Source: NS-11 sp036505795 (GTDB lineage Bacteria; Nitrospirota; Nitrospiria; Nitrospirales; NS-4). Taken from it: a DNA stretch of 64,000 bases. Every line of letters starts with the position of its first letter. Position 1 is the first letter of the stretch. Of the stretch, positions 49,750 to 58,463 are shown one piece after another. The stretch is from NCBI GenBank assembly GCA_036505795.1, contig DASXSU010000033.1:1-64000 (forward strand), in the 5' to 3' direction. The notes below the pieces were generated by a model. That model saw only the letters and a program-made list of their open reading frames with translations, searched no databases and was not told the origin of the DNA. A program made the translations under genes and the position numbers.

Positions 49750-50910
49750 ATGGCAATCTCGACATCGCGCGCGATCAGGGTTCTCAGCAGCCTACTGCTC
49801 GTGACCGGTCTGGCCTGTAGCCAACGGGAATCCCACCCGGTCCCTGACCTATTCTATTTTTATCACACCTATGAGGTCGGCAAAAATCCAACCAGCATTG
49901 TCTCAGGTGATATCAACAACGACGGCTTGGCGGATCTTATTACCACGAACATCGGCGGCGACTCATTGACCATTCTGCTTGGAAACGGAGACGGCAGTTT
50001 TCGCGATCCGAAGACTCTACGAGTTCCGGAGCAACCCCGGGCGGTCATCCTCCATGACCTGAACGGCGACGGCTTCCTGGATCTCGCCGTGGCCAACATC
50101 GGGAATAATCGGGTCACAATTTTATTGGGTAACGGCCAGGGGCGATTCATCGAGAGCGCAACATACCCCGCGGTCAAATCCCCTGTCGCTCTCGTCTGCG
50201 CGGATTTCAATAAAGACGGACGGCCGGACCTTGCCGTTGCGCTCAGGAATGACAAACTCATGATCCTGCTCGGTCGCGGCGACGGCTCCTTTGCTCAAAA
50301 AGCTCTGTACGAATACGGCGACACGCCGACAGCCGTGGTGGCGGCGGACGTGAACGAAGACGGCGTGATGGATCTGGCGGTCACGCAGGGCGGACAGATG
50401 AGCAGTGCCGTGGCTATTTTTCTGGGCAAAGGCGACGGGACATTTCACCCCCCAATTTCCTATAAGACCGGCCATCGGCCCCTGAACGTGTCAATCTTGG
50501 ATCTTAACGGCGATCATCATTTGGACATGTTGGTGGTCAACGGTGAAATGGACGACATCACCGTGTTTTTTGGAAAAGGGGACGGCACCTTTACCAAAGG
50601 AGGCGCCTTTGGGGCGAACTCAGGACCGATCGCGATTGTCACGGGCGACTTCGACGGGGACGGGAAGATCGATGTTGCGGTGGTCAACAATCTTTCCAGC
50701 GATCTCTCCATTGTGTTAGGCAAGGGAGACGGCACCTTTTGGCAGCCGCCACGAAGCTACAAGACCGGTCCGGCACCTTTCGCGGTCGCCGCCGTCTCCT
50801 TCACTTCGAAGGACCTGAGACCGGGGCTTGTCATTGCCAATAACATCGCCAGCACGGTGTCCGTCTTTTTGGCGAAGGATCCGCGCTCCCATTTGGTGCC
50901 CGTACAATAA
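49750..50910 (+). CDS. FG-GAP/VCBS repeat lipoprotein
   Basis: A 386-residue protein. A signal peptide ends in VTGLAC, a lipobox with the lipid-bearing cysteine. The mature part consists of about seven repeats, each near 47 residues, with calcium-binding-type loops such as DINNDGLADLI, DLNGDGFLDLAV, DFNKDGRPDLAV, DVNEDGVMDLAV and DFDGDGKIDVAV. Each is followed by ILLGNGDGSF-like strands. This is a seven-bladed beta-propeller fold like integrin alpha. It should be surface- or periplasm-exposed and may bind proteins or carbohydrates. No enzyme residues are evident. Confidence 0.88.
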   Translation: MAISTSRAIRVLSSLLLVTGLACSQRESHPVPDLFYFYHTYEVGKNPTSIVSGDINNDGLADLITTNIGGDSLTILLGNGDGSFRDPKTLRVPEQPRAVILHDLNGDGFLDLAVANIGNNRVTILLGNGQGRFIESATYPAVKSPVALVCADFNKDGRPDLAVALRNDKLMILLGRGDGSFAQKALYEYGDTPTAVVAADVNEDGVMDLAVTQGGQMSSAVAIFLGKGDGTFHPPISYKTGHRPLNVSILDLNGDHHLDMLVVNGEMDDITVFFGKGDGTFTKGGAFGANSGPIAIVTGDFDGDGKIDVAVVNNLSSDLSIVLGKGDGTFWQPPRSYKTGPAPFAVAAVSFTSKDLRPGLVIANNIASTVSVFLAKDPRSHLVPVQ

Positions 50911-51067
50911 CAGTTCTTCGCCTGAGGCGCCTCCATGTCGGCTTTATTGCTCGCTATTGAGGCAGGTGAGCCCCCAGCCGGCTGCATCGGTATCGTTGAA
51001 TCTGATCATAGAACACGGGACTCCTAATCTTGACATCAGCCCACTGGAATGTCACAGTCCGAAGACG

Positions 51068-51256
51068 ATGACTTGTTTAAAATGCCAAGGTTTTATGCTC
51101 GCCGAACGGCACTATGCCTTGGATAGCCGCCGGCTGTATGCGCGTTGTCTAAACTGTGGGTTTTGGCTCGATCTGGCCGACCTCTTACGCTTCTTCCACC
51201 AGGTCTTGCAGGCAGGAATGAAGGATCTGAAGTCGGGGGCCACAACCCGCTCATGA
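51068..51256 (+). CDS. Small zinc-ribbon protein
   Basis: A 62-residue protein with two CxxC pairs (CLKC at the N-terminus and CLNC about 28 residues on), the plan of a rubredoxin-like zinc ribbon, then a helix (DLADLLRFFHQVLQAGMKDL). No family name can be given. Its stop overlaps the ATG of the carboxypeptidase gene as ATGA, which supports a real gene. No ribosome site is visible before ATG 51068. A longer open frame begins at 50828, but its first part shows no coding features. Confidence 0.6.
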   Translation: MTCLKCQGFMLAERHYALDSRRLYARCLNCGFWLDLADLLRFFHQVLQAGMKDLKSGATTRS

Positions 51257-52164
51257 CCTGCACTCGCAAGGCCTTCGTCGCCCTAGCTGCGCTGCTCGTC
51301 TTTTTCCTTTCGCCACTGGGTGAGGCGACCGCTCAATTCCAGGATTCGAAGGGAGCGGGTTCGCATCGACTCGTGACCGCAAAGGGGAAAGCCCACCGCT
51401 CCTTTAAGCGGAAGTTGAACCCAGCACCGCCTGAAGGCATCTTGCTGAAGGACCTTACCACTGGCCGAGTCTTGTTTGAACAAAATGCGGCAGAACTGAT
51501 GCCGCCGGCCAGCCTTACGAAAATCATGTCCGCGATCGTCATCCTTTCGGAAGGCAACCTCAATGATACCGTTACGATCAGCCGCAGAGCGGCGGCCGCC
51601 AAGCCGACCAAGCTCTATCTAAAACCTGGCCAGATCTTTCCCCTACAAAGCCTTTTGGAAGCGATGTTGATCCGGTCAGCGAATGATGCCTGTCTGGCCG
51701 CAGCCGAGCATATTGCGGGAACCGAGGACGCATTTGTCGTCAAGATGAACGCCAAAGCCAAGGAATTAGGGCTTACGCATACACAATTTCGCAATGCCTG
51801 CGGCTTCAATATGGACGGTCATTATTCAACCGCCGAAGAACTTGCAAGGCTGACCGAATATGCGATGGGGTATGAGACGTTCTCGGCGATCGTAAAAGAG
51901 CCCATGGCGGTGTTGCGGCCGCTGAACCAATCGAAGGTCTTAGTGGCTCATACGACGAACCGCCTTCTAGGCCTGGTTGATGGGGTCGTCGGGGTGAAGA
52001 CCGGTTATACAAAAGCAGCTGGACGATGTCTGATCACCGTCGTCCGCCGCGGCGATAAGGAACTCCTCCTCGTATTGCTCAATTCCCGCCGACGCTGGAG
52101 CACGGCTCAAAGCCTCCTGGAGGGCGGCCTGCGCGATACCGCTCCGATTCTTAGCAGTTACTAA
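51253..52164 (+). CDS. D-alanyl-D-alanine carboxypeptidase (PBP5/DacA type)
   Basis: A 303-residue secreted penicillin-binding protein with signal peptide (AFVALAALLVFFLSPLGEATAQ). The catalytic motifs are PASLTKIMSA (SxxK), SANDACLAA (SxN) and VKTGYTKAAG (KTG). PBP5 removes the terminal D-alanine from stem peptides. It is shorter than E. coli PBP5 and lacks its C-terminal beta domain and membrane anchor. The start ATG 51253 overlaps the zinc-ribbon gene by 4 bp; the open frame further upstream has no signal peptide at the right place. Confidence 0.92.
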   Translation: MTCTRKAFVALAALLVFFLSPLGEATAQFQDSKGAGSHRLVTAKGKAHRSFKRKLNPAPPEGILLKDLTTGRVLFEQNAAELMPPASLTKIMSAIVILSEGNLNDTVTISRRAAAAKPTKLYLKPGQIFPLQSLLEAMLIRSANDACLAAAEHIAGTEDAFVVKMNAKAKELGLTHTQFRNACGFNMDGHYSTAEELARLTEYAMGYETFSAIVKEPMAVLRPLNQSKVLVAHTTNRLLGLVDGVVGVKTGYTKAAGRCLITVVRRGDKELLLVLLNSRRRWSTAQSLLEGGLRDTAPILSSY

Positions 52165-52169
52165 GTTCC

Positions 52170-52703
52170 TTAGGCGGTCGCGTTAAATTCGACGGTGATG
52201 TCCCGCCCTGAAAAGAGAATGACCATTGTTCCCCCCTTGTAGTTCAGGCGGGTAAATGTCGTCTGATCTTCGGCGAATTCCTCCTTGCCCAGTAGCTTGC
52301 GCGCTTCATCCGCTCCCTCGCCGCGCAGTACTAATCGAAACACGCCGGACGCGAGGTGCGCGAATCGTTGATTGATAAAGATATAATCGACTTTCCCGTC
52401 AGTTAAGCGTATCCCGGCCATCGCGTTACTCGGGCTGCGTTTGTCGTAGAGCATCACGTACACGTCCTGAATCTCGACCTTCACGCCCGGTATCTTGATC
52501 TTGATCAGCTTTTCTTTCACCTTGTCTTCGGGATCGCCCAGCTTGATTCCGAACAACGAGATTTCGGGAGTATTCACCTTCGAAATATCGTTCACATCGT
52601 TTTCGGTCAGCTCGTACACCTCGGCGGCAGCCTGGTGCGCTGCAAGCAAGAAAATGGCGACACTGAGAACAACCAAAAGGATTCCCTTATTAAACCTGCC
52701 CAT
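52170..52703 (-). CDS. Hypothetical secreted protein
   Basis: A 177-residue protein with a signal peptide (GILLVVLSVAIFLLAAHQAAA). The mature part starts with EISLFGIKLGDPEDKVKEKL, a phrase seen in several small periplasmic folds where a helix follows a short strand (LGxxxxxVxxxL). It continues with beta-rich sequence (VEIQDVYVMLY, GKVDYIFINQRF, GGTMVILFSGRDITVEF). No cysteines. I do not recognise the family. It converges with the carboxypeptidase gene with 5 bp between. Confidence 0.75.
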   Translation of the reverse strand: MGRFNKGILLVVLSVAIFLLAAHQAAAEVYELTENDVNDISKVNTPEISLFGIKLGDPEDKVKEKLIKIKIPGVKVEIQDVYVMLYDKRSPSNAMAGIRLTDGKVDYIFINQRFAHLASGVFRLVLRGEGADEARKLLGKEEFAEDQTTFTRLNYKGGTMVILFSGRDITVEFNATA

Positions 52704-52792
52704 GCTTCCCCCCTCTCAGATCAGAAGTGCGATTAATCGGGCGGATATTAACCAAGCATACCATGAGATGCAAGCACGCGACAGGGTCCGGT

Positions 52793-53113
52793 TCACTCGT
52801 CGTCGCCACCGTCAGGAAACTTTTGCGCAGCAGCGGTCGCGTGTAAAATCAGGCGGGCCAAAGCCTCCAGACGGCTAAAATAGTCAATCGCGGGACCTTC
52901 CAGATCCGGCATCAACCGATCCAAGTCCGCACGGCAATCCCTGAGTATGGCTATGCGACGGCTGTCGAGCGCTTGCCCATCTTCAAGATAATAGGCGACA
53001 CATCCACCGATCACTTCATCGAGGACCCACAGCTCTCCTTTGCAGGTGGTAGGCACGTCCGGCAGCGCCTCCTGCTGATGCTTCTCCCAAAGCGTGGTGA
53101 GCTCTTCCGCCAT
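52793..53113 (-). CDS. Hypothetical helical protein
   Basis: A 106-residue soluble acidic protein, mostly helical by composition, with three cysteines (TTCKGE, GGCVAY, RDCRAD) and no signal peptide. The C-terminus is DGGDDE. I do not recognise it. It follows the small membrane protein gene by 3 bp in the lipB-gdhA operon and is the last gene of that run. Confidence 0.65.
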   Translation of the reverse strand: MAEELTTLWEKHQQEALPDVPTTCKGELWVLDEVIGGCVAYYLEDGQALDSRRIAILRDCRADLDRLMPDLEGPAIDYFSRLEALARLILHATAAAQKFPDGGDDE

Positions 53114-53116
53114 CGC

Positions 53117-53497
53117 CTACAGCCGGCTCATCCCCTGGGCGAGGGCGGTGGCCAATCCCACAAGGATAATCCCACAGACACGATATTCCCAGAACGGCCG
53201 CTTGAGCGACCAATCAAAGAAAGCCTCGCGCCGGCCTATCGGGGCCCAGGTGAGAAACAAACCTTTTAAAAGGCCGAGACAGCCGAGAATGATCCAAAAA
53301 AGCCGAAAGGGAAAACCGTTTGTGCCGACCACCAGCGCCAGGCTCACAACCATCTCCAGTTGGACGAGTACAAAGAGTCGGAATTCGTCCGACATCAAGC
53401 GCTCAATGATCTCTACAGTCCAGGCCGGCGCGATGATCACCCCCATTCCCAAGGAGAACCAGATGACGCCCACCGCCGTGAAGAGAATCGGCCTCAC
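53117..53497 (-). CDS. Small membrane protein with four predicted segments
   Basis: A 126-residue integral membrane protein with four hydrophobic stretches: ILFTAVGVIWFSLGMGVIIA, FVLVQLEMVVSLALVVGT, LFWIILGCLGLLKGLFLTW and VCGIILVGLATALA. No charged residue pattern of a known transporter is present. Its ATGA overlap with the glutamate dehydrogenase gene shows coupling. Function unknown. Confidence 0.72.
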   Translation of the reverse strand: MRPILFTAVGVIWFSLGMGVIIAPAWTVEIIERLMSDEFRLFVLVQLEMVVSLALVVGTNGFPFRLFWIILGCLGLLKGLFLTWAPIGRREAFFDWSLKRPFWEYRVCGIILVGLATALAQGMSRL

Positions 53498-54765
53498 GGA
53501 TAGAGTCCACGGGCAAGGTGCGCCTGAGCGGTTTTGTCAATGCCGCTCATCAGCGCCGCCATCCGCATGCTCACTTTCCGGGTATCTGCAAACACCGCTG
53601 TACGCTGAAAGGCAGAGGTAATGATATTACGCAAACGATCGCGGATGTCCTGTTCGGTCCAAAAATACTTCTGGACATCCTGGACCCATTCGAAATATGA
53701 CACGATCACCCCGCCTGAATTTGCCAAAATGTCCGGAATGATGAAGATCTCCCGTTCCTGAAGAATGCGATCCGCCTCAAGTGTTGTCGGACCATTGGCC
53801 CCCTCGGCAAGAATGCGGCAGCGCAGCTTTGCGGCGTTATCACTGGTGATCTGCTCCGACAGCGCCGCCGGCACCAGAACGGTACACGGCAATTGAAGCA
53901 GTTCTTCATTCGTGATTGCCTCACCGGCGTCGCAGTCGGCGAAGGGCCGGCTCTTACTGTGGTATCGCGAAATCAGTGCCGGAATATCGAGCCCGCCAGC
54001 GTTGTATACCCCACCCTTGGCGTCACTCACCGCAAGAACCTTGGCGTCCGCCTCATAGAGAATTTTGGCGGTGTGCATGCCCACGTTGCCAAAACCTTGA
54101 ATCACTGCTGTGGCCTCTGCCATTTTCATATTCAACCGCTGCAGCGCCTCTCTGATGACTTCCACGACCCCGCGCCCGGTCGCCTCTTCCCGCCCGAGAC
54201 TACCGCCAATGGAAAGGGGTTTGCCGGTAACAACACCCGGAACGGCATATCCCACCTGTTGGCTGTACGTGTCCATCATCCAGGCCATGATCTGCGCATT
54301 GGTGCCGACGTCAGGTGCCGGAATGTCTTCGTCCGGTCCGATCAGTGGAGCGATCTCCGCCGTATAGCGGCGCGTCAGCCGTTCTAATTCGGCCAGCGAC
54401 AACTTTTCCGGCGTCACGCGAACACCGCCCTTGGCACCGCCGTACGGTAGGCCCACTAGGGCAGATTTCCAGGTCATCCACATCGCCAGCGCCGCGACCT
54501 CCCCTAGATGGACATCCGGGTGGAATCGAACGCCGCCTTTTGAAGGTCCCAGCGCGGTGTCATGTTGCACACGGTATCCTTCATAGACCTTCACGCTACC
54601 ATCGTCCATGCGGATCGGCACTGAAACGATCAGGGTACGCTGAGGGAGCTTTAACCGTTCCCGGAGCCGAGGATCCAAGCCCAAATGATCGGCTGCTTCT
54701 TCGAACTGTGCTACGGCGAGCCTGAACGTGGAGGTATCGAATTCCGCAAAAGATTCAGAAAGCAT
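53494..54765 (-). CDS. Glu/Leu/Phe/Val dehydrogenase (glutamate dehydrogenase)
   Basis: A 423-residue enzyme of hexameric GDH length. The catalytic and substrate segments are KGGVRFHPDV, KSALVGLPYGGAKGGVRV (active-site lysine), PAPDVGTNAQIMAWMMDTY and GGSLGREEATGRGV. The coenzyme-binding VIQGFGNVGMHTAKIL follows, then EGANGPTT. It interconverts glutamate and 2-oxoglutarate with ammonia. Coenzyme choice (NAD or NADP) is not settled by sight. It lies between an uncharacterised gene and a small membrane protein gene, linked by overlaps or short gaps. Confidence 0.93.
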   Translation of the reverse strand: MLSESFAEFDTSTFRLAVAQFEEAADHLGLDPRLRERLKLPQRTLIVSVPIRMDDGSVKVYEGYRVQHDTALGPSKGGVRFHPDVHLGEVAALAMWMTWKSALVGLPYGGAKGGVRVTPEKLSLAELERLTRRYTAEIAPLIGPDEDIPAPDVGTNAQIMAWMMDTYSQQVGYAVPGVVTGKPLSIGGSLGREEATGRGVVEVIREALQRLNMKMAEATAVIQGFGNVGMHTAKILYEADAKVLAVSDAKGGVYNAGGLDIPALISRYHSKSRPFADCDAGEAITNEELLQLPCTVLVPAALSEQITSDNAAKLRCRILAEGANGPTTLEADRILQEREIFIIPDILANSGGVIVSYFEWVQDVQKYFWTEQDIRDRLRNIITSAFQRTAVFADTRKVSMRMAALMSGIDKTAQAHLARGLYP

Positions 54766-54767
54766 AT

Positions 54768-55145
54768 TTAACCCTGATGCGAGCTGGCGCCGTCCGTCGA
54801 AGAAGACCCTTCAGAACTGCTCTCGGTCTGCGGGGCAGACGGTTCTTTCTCCATAAGAAGCTGGAGCTTTCCGTATTCTCGCCGACCACGCACCGTAGCT
54901 TTAACCTGGAAATTGCCGACATGAAAAAACCAACCGGCATTGACGCCGCTTCGATATGGCTGGTTGTCCTTACTCATCACGACGTCCCCGTCAAGGAAAA
55001 GCTCGTTCAGGATGTCCTTCACCTCGCTCCAGTCCGCTTCCGCGATTTCGCTTATAATCGCCACGTTCGCGGAGATGACCTGGCATTCATGTGCCTCGAT
55101 CAAGTAGTTCAGCAGGCGATACCGGATGAGATCACGGGTTTCCAT
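54768..55145 (-). CDS. Hypothetical protein with winged-helix-like N-terminus
   Basis: A 125-residue protein. Residues 1-65 (DLIRYRLLNYLIEAHECQVIS, then DWSEVKDILNELFLDGDVVMS) have the look of a winged helix with a strand pair, and residues 66-95 continue as beta. The last 25 residues are Ser-, Glu- and Gln-rich and likely disordered. No family is recognised. It overlaps lipB by 14 bp and lies 2 bp from gdh, so all are probably cotranscribed. Confidence 0.65.
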   Translation of the reverse strand: METRDLIRYRLLNYLIEAHECQVISANVAIISEIAEADWSEVKDILNELFLDGDVVMSKDNQPYRSGVNAGWFFHVGNFQVKATVRGRREYGKLQLLMEKEPSAPQTESSSEGSSSTDGASSHQG

Positions 55146-55872
55146 CTCCAGCCCTCCAATTTAAGGTATCCCCACAGAACCCTTCATGACTCACTGCCAT
55201 CGCGAGAGCTGTCGGGCCAGTCTCCGGCAGCAACGAGATGTCGAATACTTCCTCAAATGCCTGCACTACCGCCCTTCTGGCTGTCTCCAGCGTCACCTCA
55301 CCGGCACTCTCAAGGGCCGTCGACGTGACGGCAGACCCGACAAGCCCGCAGGGGATGACGGCGGAGAAAGGCGCTAGGCTGTTTGTGACATTTAATGCGA
55401 AACCGTGTCGAGTCACGCCGCGTGAAATCCGGACGCCGACGGACGCAATCTTGCGATTCTCGACCCACACCCCAGGCATGCCTGGATGGCGCCTTCCCGC
55501 TATTGCCAGCATCGCGAGGCTTCGGATCAACACTTCCTCCAGCAGGCCGATGTATGCTTTCGGCCCGGCACAATACCGACTGAGGGCGAGGATCGGATAT
55601 CCCACGACTTGACCTGGCCCATGATAGGTCACCGACCCGCCCCGATCTGTGACACAACAGGGAATGCCATTGATCGTATTTTGTCCCCAGCTTCCTCCAA
55701 CATGCTCGGGCCGCGCGGTCCGACCAAGGGTATACACCGGAAAATGCTCCGTGAGAATCAACGCATCCTCGCTCTGATCCGCAGCGCGGATCTCGTGAAG
55801 CCGAAGCTGGACCTCACACGCGTCCTGATACGCGGTCAGTCCGAGATTAAGAAGTCGACCCTGTGAAGCCAA
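55132..55872 (-). CDS. lipB: Octanoyltransferase (lipoate biosynthesis)
   Basis: A 246-residue enzyme. FPVYTLGRTARPEHV, the signature RGGSVTYHGPGQVVGYPIL, catalytic lysine in ENRKIASVGVRISRGVTRHGFALNV and acyl-carrying cysteine in VIPCGLVGSAVTS cover the LipB active site. It transfers octanoyl groups from acyl carrier protein to lipoate-dependent enzymes. lipA is not in the window. It is first in the minus-strand run ahead of glutamate dehydrogenase and 16 bp after the HtrA-type protease gene. Confidence 0.95.
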   Translation of the reverse strand: MASQGRLLNLGLTAYQDACEVQLRLHEIRAADQSEDALILTEHFPVYTLGRTARPEHVGGSWGQNTINGIPCCVTDRGGSVTYHGPGQVVGYPILALSRYCAGPKAYIGLLEEVLIRSLAMLAIAGRRHPGMPGVWVENRKIASVGVRISRGVTRHGFALNVTNSLAPFSAVIPCGLVGSAVTSTALESAGEVTLETARRAVVQAFEEVFDISLLPETGPTALAMAVSHEGFCGDTLNWRAGDGNP

Positions 55873-55888
55873 TAGTATCCTGCCCGTT

Positions 55889-56917
55889 CTACTTCTGAAT
55901 TGGCCGCTGCATCAGAATGTTTTCCTGGGATGACTTGCGGACCACCGACAATCTTACCGTCGGAGACGCGGCGTCCTTGAGGAGCGCATGCCACAAATCC
56001 GACATGTTGTAGATCTGCGTGGTATCGACCGCGGTAATGACGTCTTCATTTCGAAGCCCCGCTTCGGCGGCAGGGCCGTTGTTCTCCACTTGTAAGACCA
56101 ACACGCCGCGCTCCACAAGCAACTCGAAGGCAGCGACAATACTGGCCGTTATTGTGATGGGAACAAATCCCAGCCGCGGGCGCAACATGCTACCGCGGAC
56201 GATCAAGGATTGGGCGACTGCAAAGGCTTCATCAATTGCGACAGCGTAACTGATATTCTGCGCGGCCGGCGCCACGGCGGTATTGATTCCGATGACGCTG
56301 CCGGAGAGGTCAACCAGCGGGCCCCCGCTGCTCCCCGGGTTGAGGGCGGCATCGGTCTGAATCAGGTTATAGAGCGTCTCGCCCGTGGGAGGAAGAATGG
56401 CACGTTCCAGCCCGCTGACCACGCCAACCGAGACGGTCGCGCCGGTCTTGATGGCCAAGGGATTTCCGATGGCCACAACGGTTTCGCCAAGTCGCAGTTG
56501 GGAGGACACTCCAAGCTTAGCAGGAACCAGCCCGTCGATCTCAATCTTAATTAATGCCAGGTCGGTCAGAAAATCACGACCCGCCACGCGGCCAGGAACC
56601 AGCCGGCCGTCGTGGAGCCCTACCACAAGACGGGTCGCACTCGTCACAAGATGATTTGAGGTCAGAATGTACCCGGGAGCGACGATAATGCCGGAGCCTG
56701 ACCCGGATGGAAAAGGTTGGAAGGGGGCTACGCGAGTTCCGTGGGACATGATACTGACCACGGAGGGTAACGCTGCCGCCACTGTATCAGGAACCGAGAG
56801 GGTCTTCGGGATTGCCTCGGCGATAACGAGGACAGGAGCCGCCGCTCCCACTGCTATCACAAAAACGCCGAACCCAAGCGTCTTTGCGATGTTTTTCCTC
56901 CACTCGACCAGCCCCAT
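55889..56917 (-). CDS. HtrA/DegS-like trypsin protease with one PDZ domain
   Basis: A 342-residue protein with an N-terminal membrane or signal segment (TLGFGVFVIAVGAAAPVLVIA), a chymotrypsin-fold domain and one C-terminal PDZ domain. The triad is visible as H in TSNHLV, D in DFLTDLALIKI and S in NPGSSGGPLVD. The usual GNSGGP is GSSGGP here, which keeps the serine. One PDZ and an uncleaved-looking anchor point to a DegS-like or periplasmic quality-control role. ATG 56917 with GGGAGG 4 nt upstream is chosen over ATG 56950. Confidence 0.9.
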   Translation of the reverse strand: MGLVEWRKNIAKTLGFGVFVIAVGAAAPVLVIAEAIPKTLSVPDTVAAALPSVVSIMSHGTRVAPFQPFPSGSGSGIIVAPGYILTSNHLVTSATRLVVGLHDGRLVPGRVAGRDFLTDLALIKIEIDGLVPAKLGVSSQLRLGETVVAIGNPLAIKTGATVSVGVVSGLERAILPPTGETLYNLIQTDAALNPGSSGGPLVDLSGSVIGINTAVAPAAQNISYAVAIDEAFAVAQSLIVRGSMLRPRLGFVPITITASIVAAFELLVERGVLVLQVENNGPAAEAGLRNEDVITAVDTTQIYNMSDLWHALLKDAASPTVRLSVVRKSSQENILMQRPIQK

Positions 56918-57001
56918 CCATCCCTCCCCAACCTCAGCATTGTGCCACATTAGGAAGGGATGGAGAAAGAGCTACCTAGGGACGGAAGCTTTCGTTTTCC
57001 G

Positions 57002-58222
57002 TTACAGAAGCGGACGAAGCGCCCGCTGAAACTCGGGAGCGCGGAGCTTCATAAGCGCTTTTGCCTCAATTTGACGGATGCGTTCGCGGGTCACACCCAG
57101 AGTTCGCCCCACTTCCTCCAGAGTCATCGATTCGCCTTGGCCGATCCCGAAGCGCAAGCGGACGACAGCCTCTTCTCTTGGGCTCAAGGATCCCAACGCC
57201 TGAGCAACCTGCTGGGTGGTTTGGCTGCGGTCGACTAAACTATCAGCCGTCGGAGTATCCCGATCTGGAATAAAATCTCCTAAAAGAGCCTCCCCGTCAC
57301 CTACTGGGTACTCAAGGGACACGACGTCCTGAAAGGCTTGAATGGTCTGACCCACTCGCTCACTGGTCGATTTCACAGAACCTGCCACTTCCTCCACGGA
57401 CGGAGACCGGCCCAAACGCTGAGTCAACTGACGCGTAGCCTTGTGAACCCGCTGGTAATTCTCTGTCATGTGGACCGGAATGCGAATCGTGCGCGATTGG
57501 TCGGCCAAAGCCCGTGTAATTCCCTGACGAATCCACCACGTTGCATATGTGCTGAATTTGAATCCGCGTCGATAATCAAAGCGCTCGGCTGCCTTCATCA
57601 GGCCGATGTTTCCTTCTTGCACGAGATCCAATAGACTGAGTCCTCGTCCGTTATAGTGTTTGGCCAGGTCGACGACTAATCGCAAATTGGACACCACCAT
57701 TTCTGTCTTTGCCTTTTCGAGCTCGGCCCATCCGCGTTGAAATTGCTCCAGTAAGGCTCTGAGCGCATGCACATTCCCCGCCGTTCTGCCGCCCGTTCTC
57801 GATAACTCTCTAATAATGTCCTTGATTGCGCGACTGGCCTTCGCAAGATCGGTTGCAGACAGGCCGCTGACCCCGAGAACGGCTTTTAGGTCTGTTTGAC
57901 AGGTCTTCAGAGTCTCTGATGGTCGCAGCCGACGCAAAATGGTCAACGCTTTTCGGACCGCGTGCCGTACAAGTCCGTCACCGCGCGCGATGCTCCTCCC
58001 CAGGACCACTTCTCCTTCGCGCGTCAGCAGTGCCTGTTTGCCAAAGGATTGAAAATACATCCATTCCAGCTCTCCCGACTTCTCAGGCGTCTGGCTCTTG
58101 ACCTGGGCTTCCTCCTCACTGCCTGGCTCCGCCGCTCCCTCATCGCCAGACAGAGTTTCGAGGTCAGGAGCAGTCTCTGTCTCCTCCTCGGTGAGTAAAT
58201 TTCTTTCAGATAGGTTATCCAT
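57002..58222 (-). CDS. RNA polymerase sigma factor, sigma-70 group 2 (RpoS/RpoD-like)
   Basis: The protein has 406 residues. An acidic N-terminus of about 50 residues precedes a diverged region 1.2 (EWMYFQSFGKQALLTREGEVVLGRSI). Region 2 is canonical (NLRLVVDLAKHYNGRGLSLLDLVQEGNIGLMKA, RFDYRRGFKFSTYATWWIRQGI), region 3 follows, and region 4 has SPREEAVVRLRFGIG and MTLEEVGRTLGVTRERIRQIEAKAL. It has no region 1.1, and an unusual 40-residue helical stretch (about 118-160) lies between regions 1.2 and 2. It should recognise promoters like those of the primary sigma, probably in stress or stationary phase. A good ribosome site (AAAGGGG) precedes the ATG. Confidence 0.88.
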   Translation of the reverse strand: MDNLSERNLLTEEETETAPDLETLSGDEGAAEPGSEEEAQVKSQTPEKSGELEWMYFQSFGKQALLTREGEVVLGRSIARGDGLVRHAVRKALTILRRLRPSETLKTCQTDLKAVLGVSGLSATDLAKASRAIKDIIRELSRTGGRTAGNVHALRALLEQFQRGWAELEKAKTEMVVSNLRLVVDLAKHYNGRGLSLLDLVQEGNIGLMKAAERFDYRRGFKFSTYATWWIRQGITRALADQSRTIRIPVHMTENYQRVHKATRQLTQRLGRSPSVEEVAGSVKSTSERVGQTIQAFQDVVSLEYPVGDGEALLGDFIPDRDTPTADSLVDRSQTTQQVAQALGSLSPREEAVVRLRFGIGQGESMTLEEVGRTLGVTRERIRQIEAKALMKLRAPEFQRALRPLL

Positions 58223-58463
58223 ACTTCCCCTTTACCGAATAGACACGCCAATCAGTAGAAGGTTCAATTCTTCCAGCTTCCTCTAGTACGGGAATCGATC
58301 ATTCGGCCACAATAGACAAAAAGCGCGTTTACTCTCATACCTTGTCGCTGAAGGCCAAGCCATTGAGATTTATCGGCTTTCCTGAAGACGATCAGGTAGA
58401 TACTAGAGATAACCAGTCTCTGGGGAATTTCAAGTGTGGAGAAATACGAGGAGAATCAAAGAC

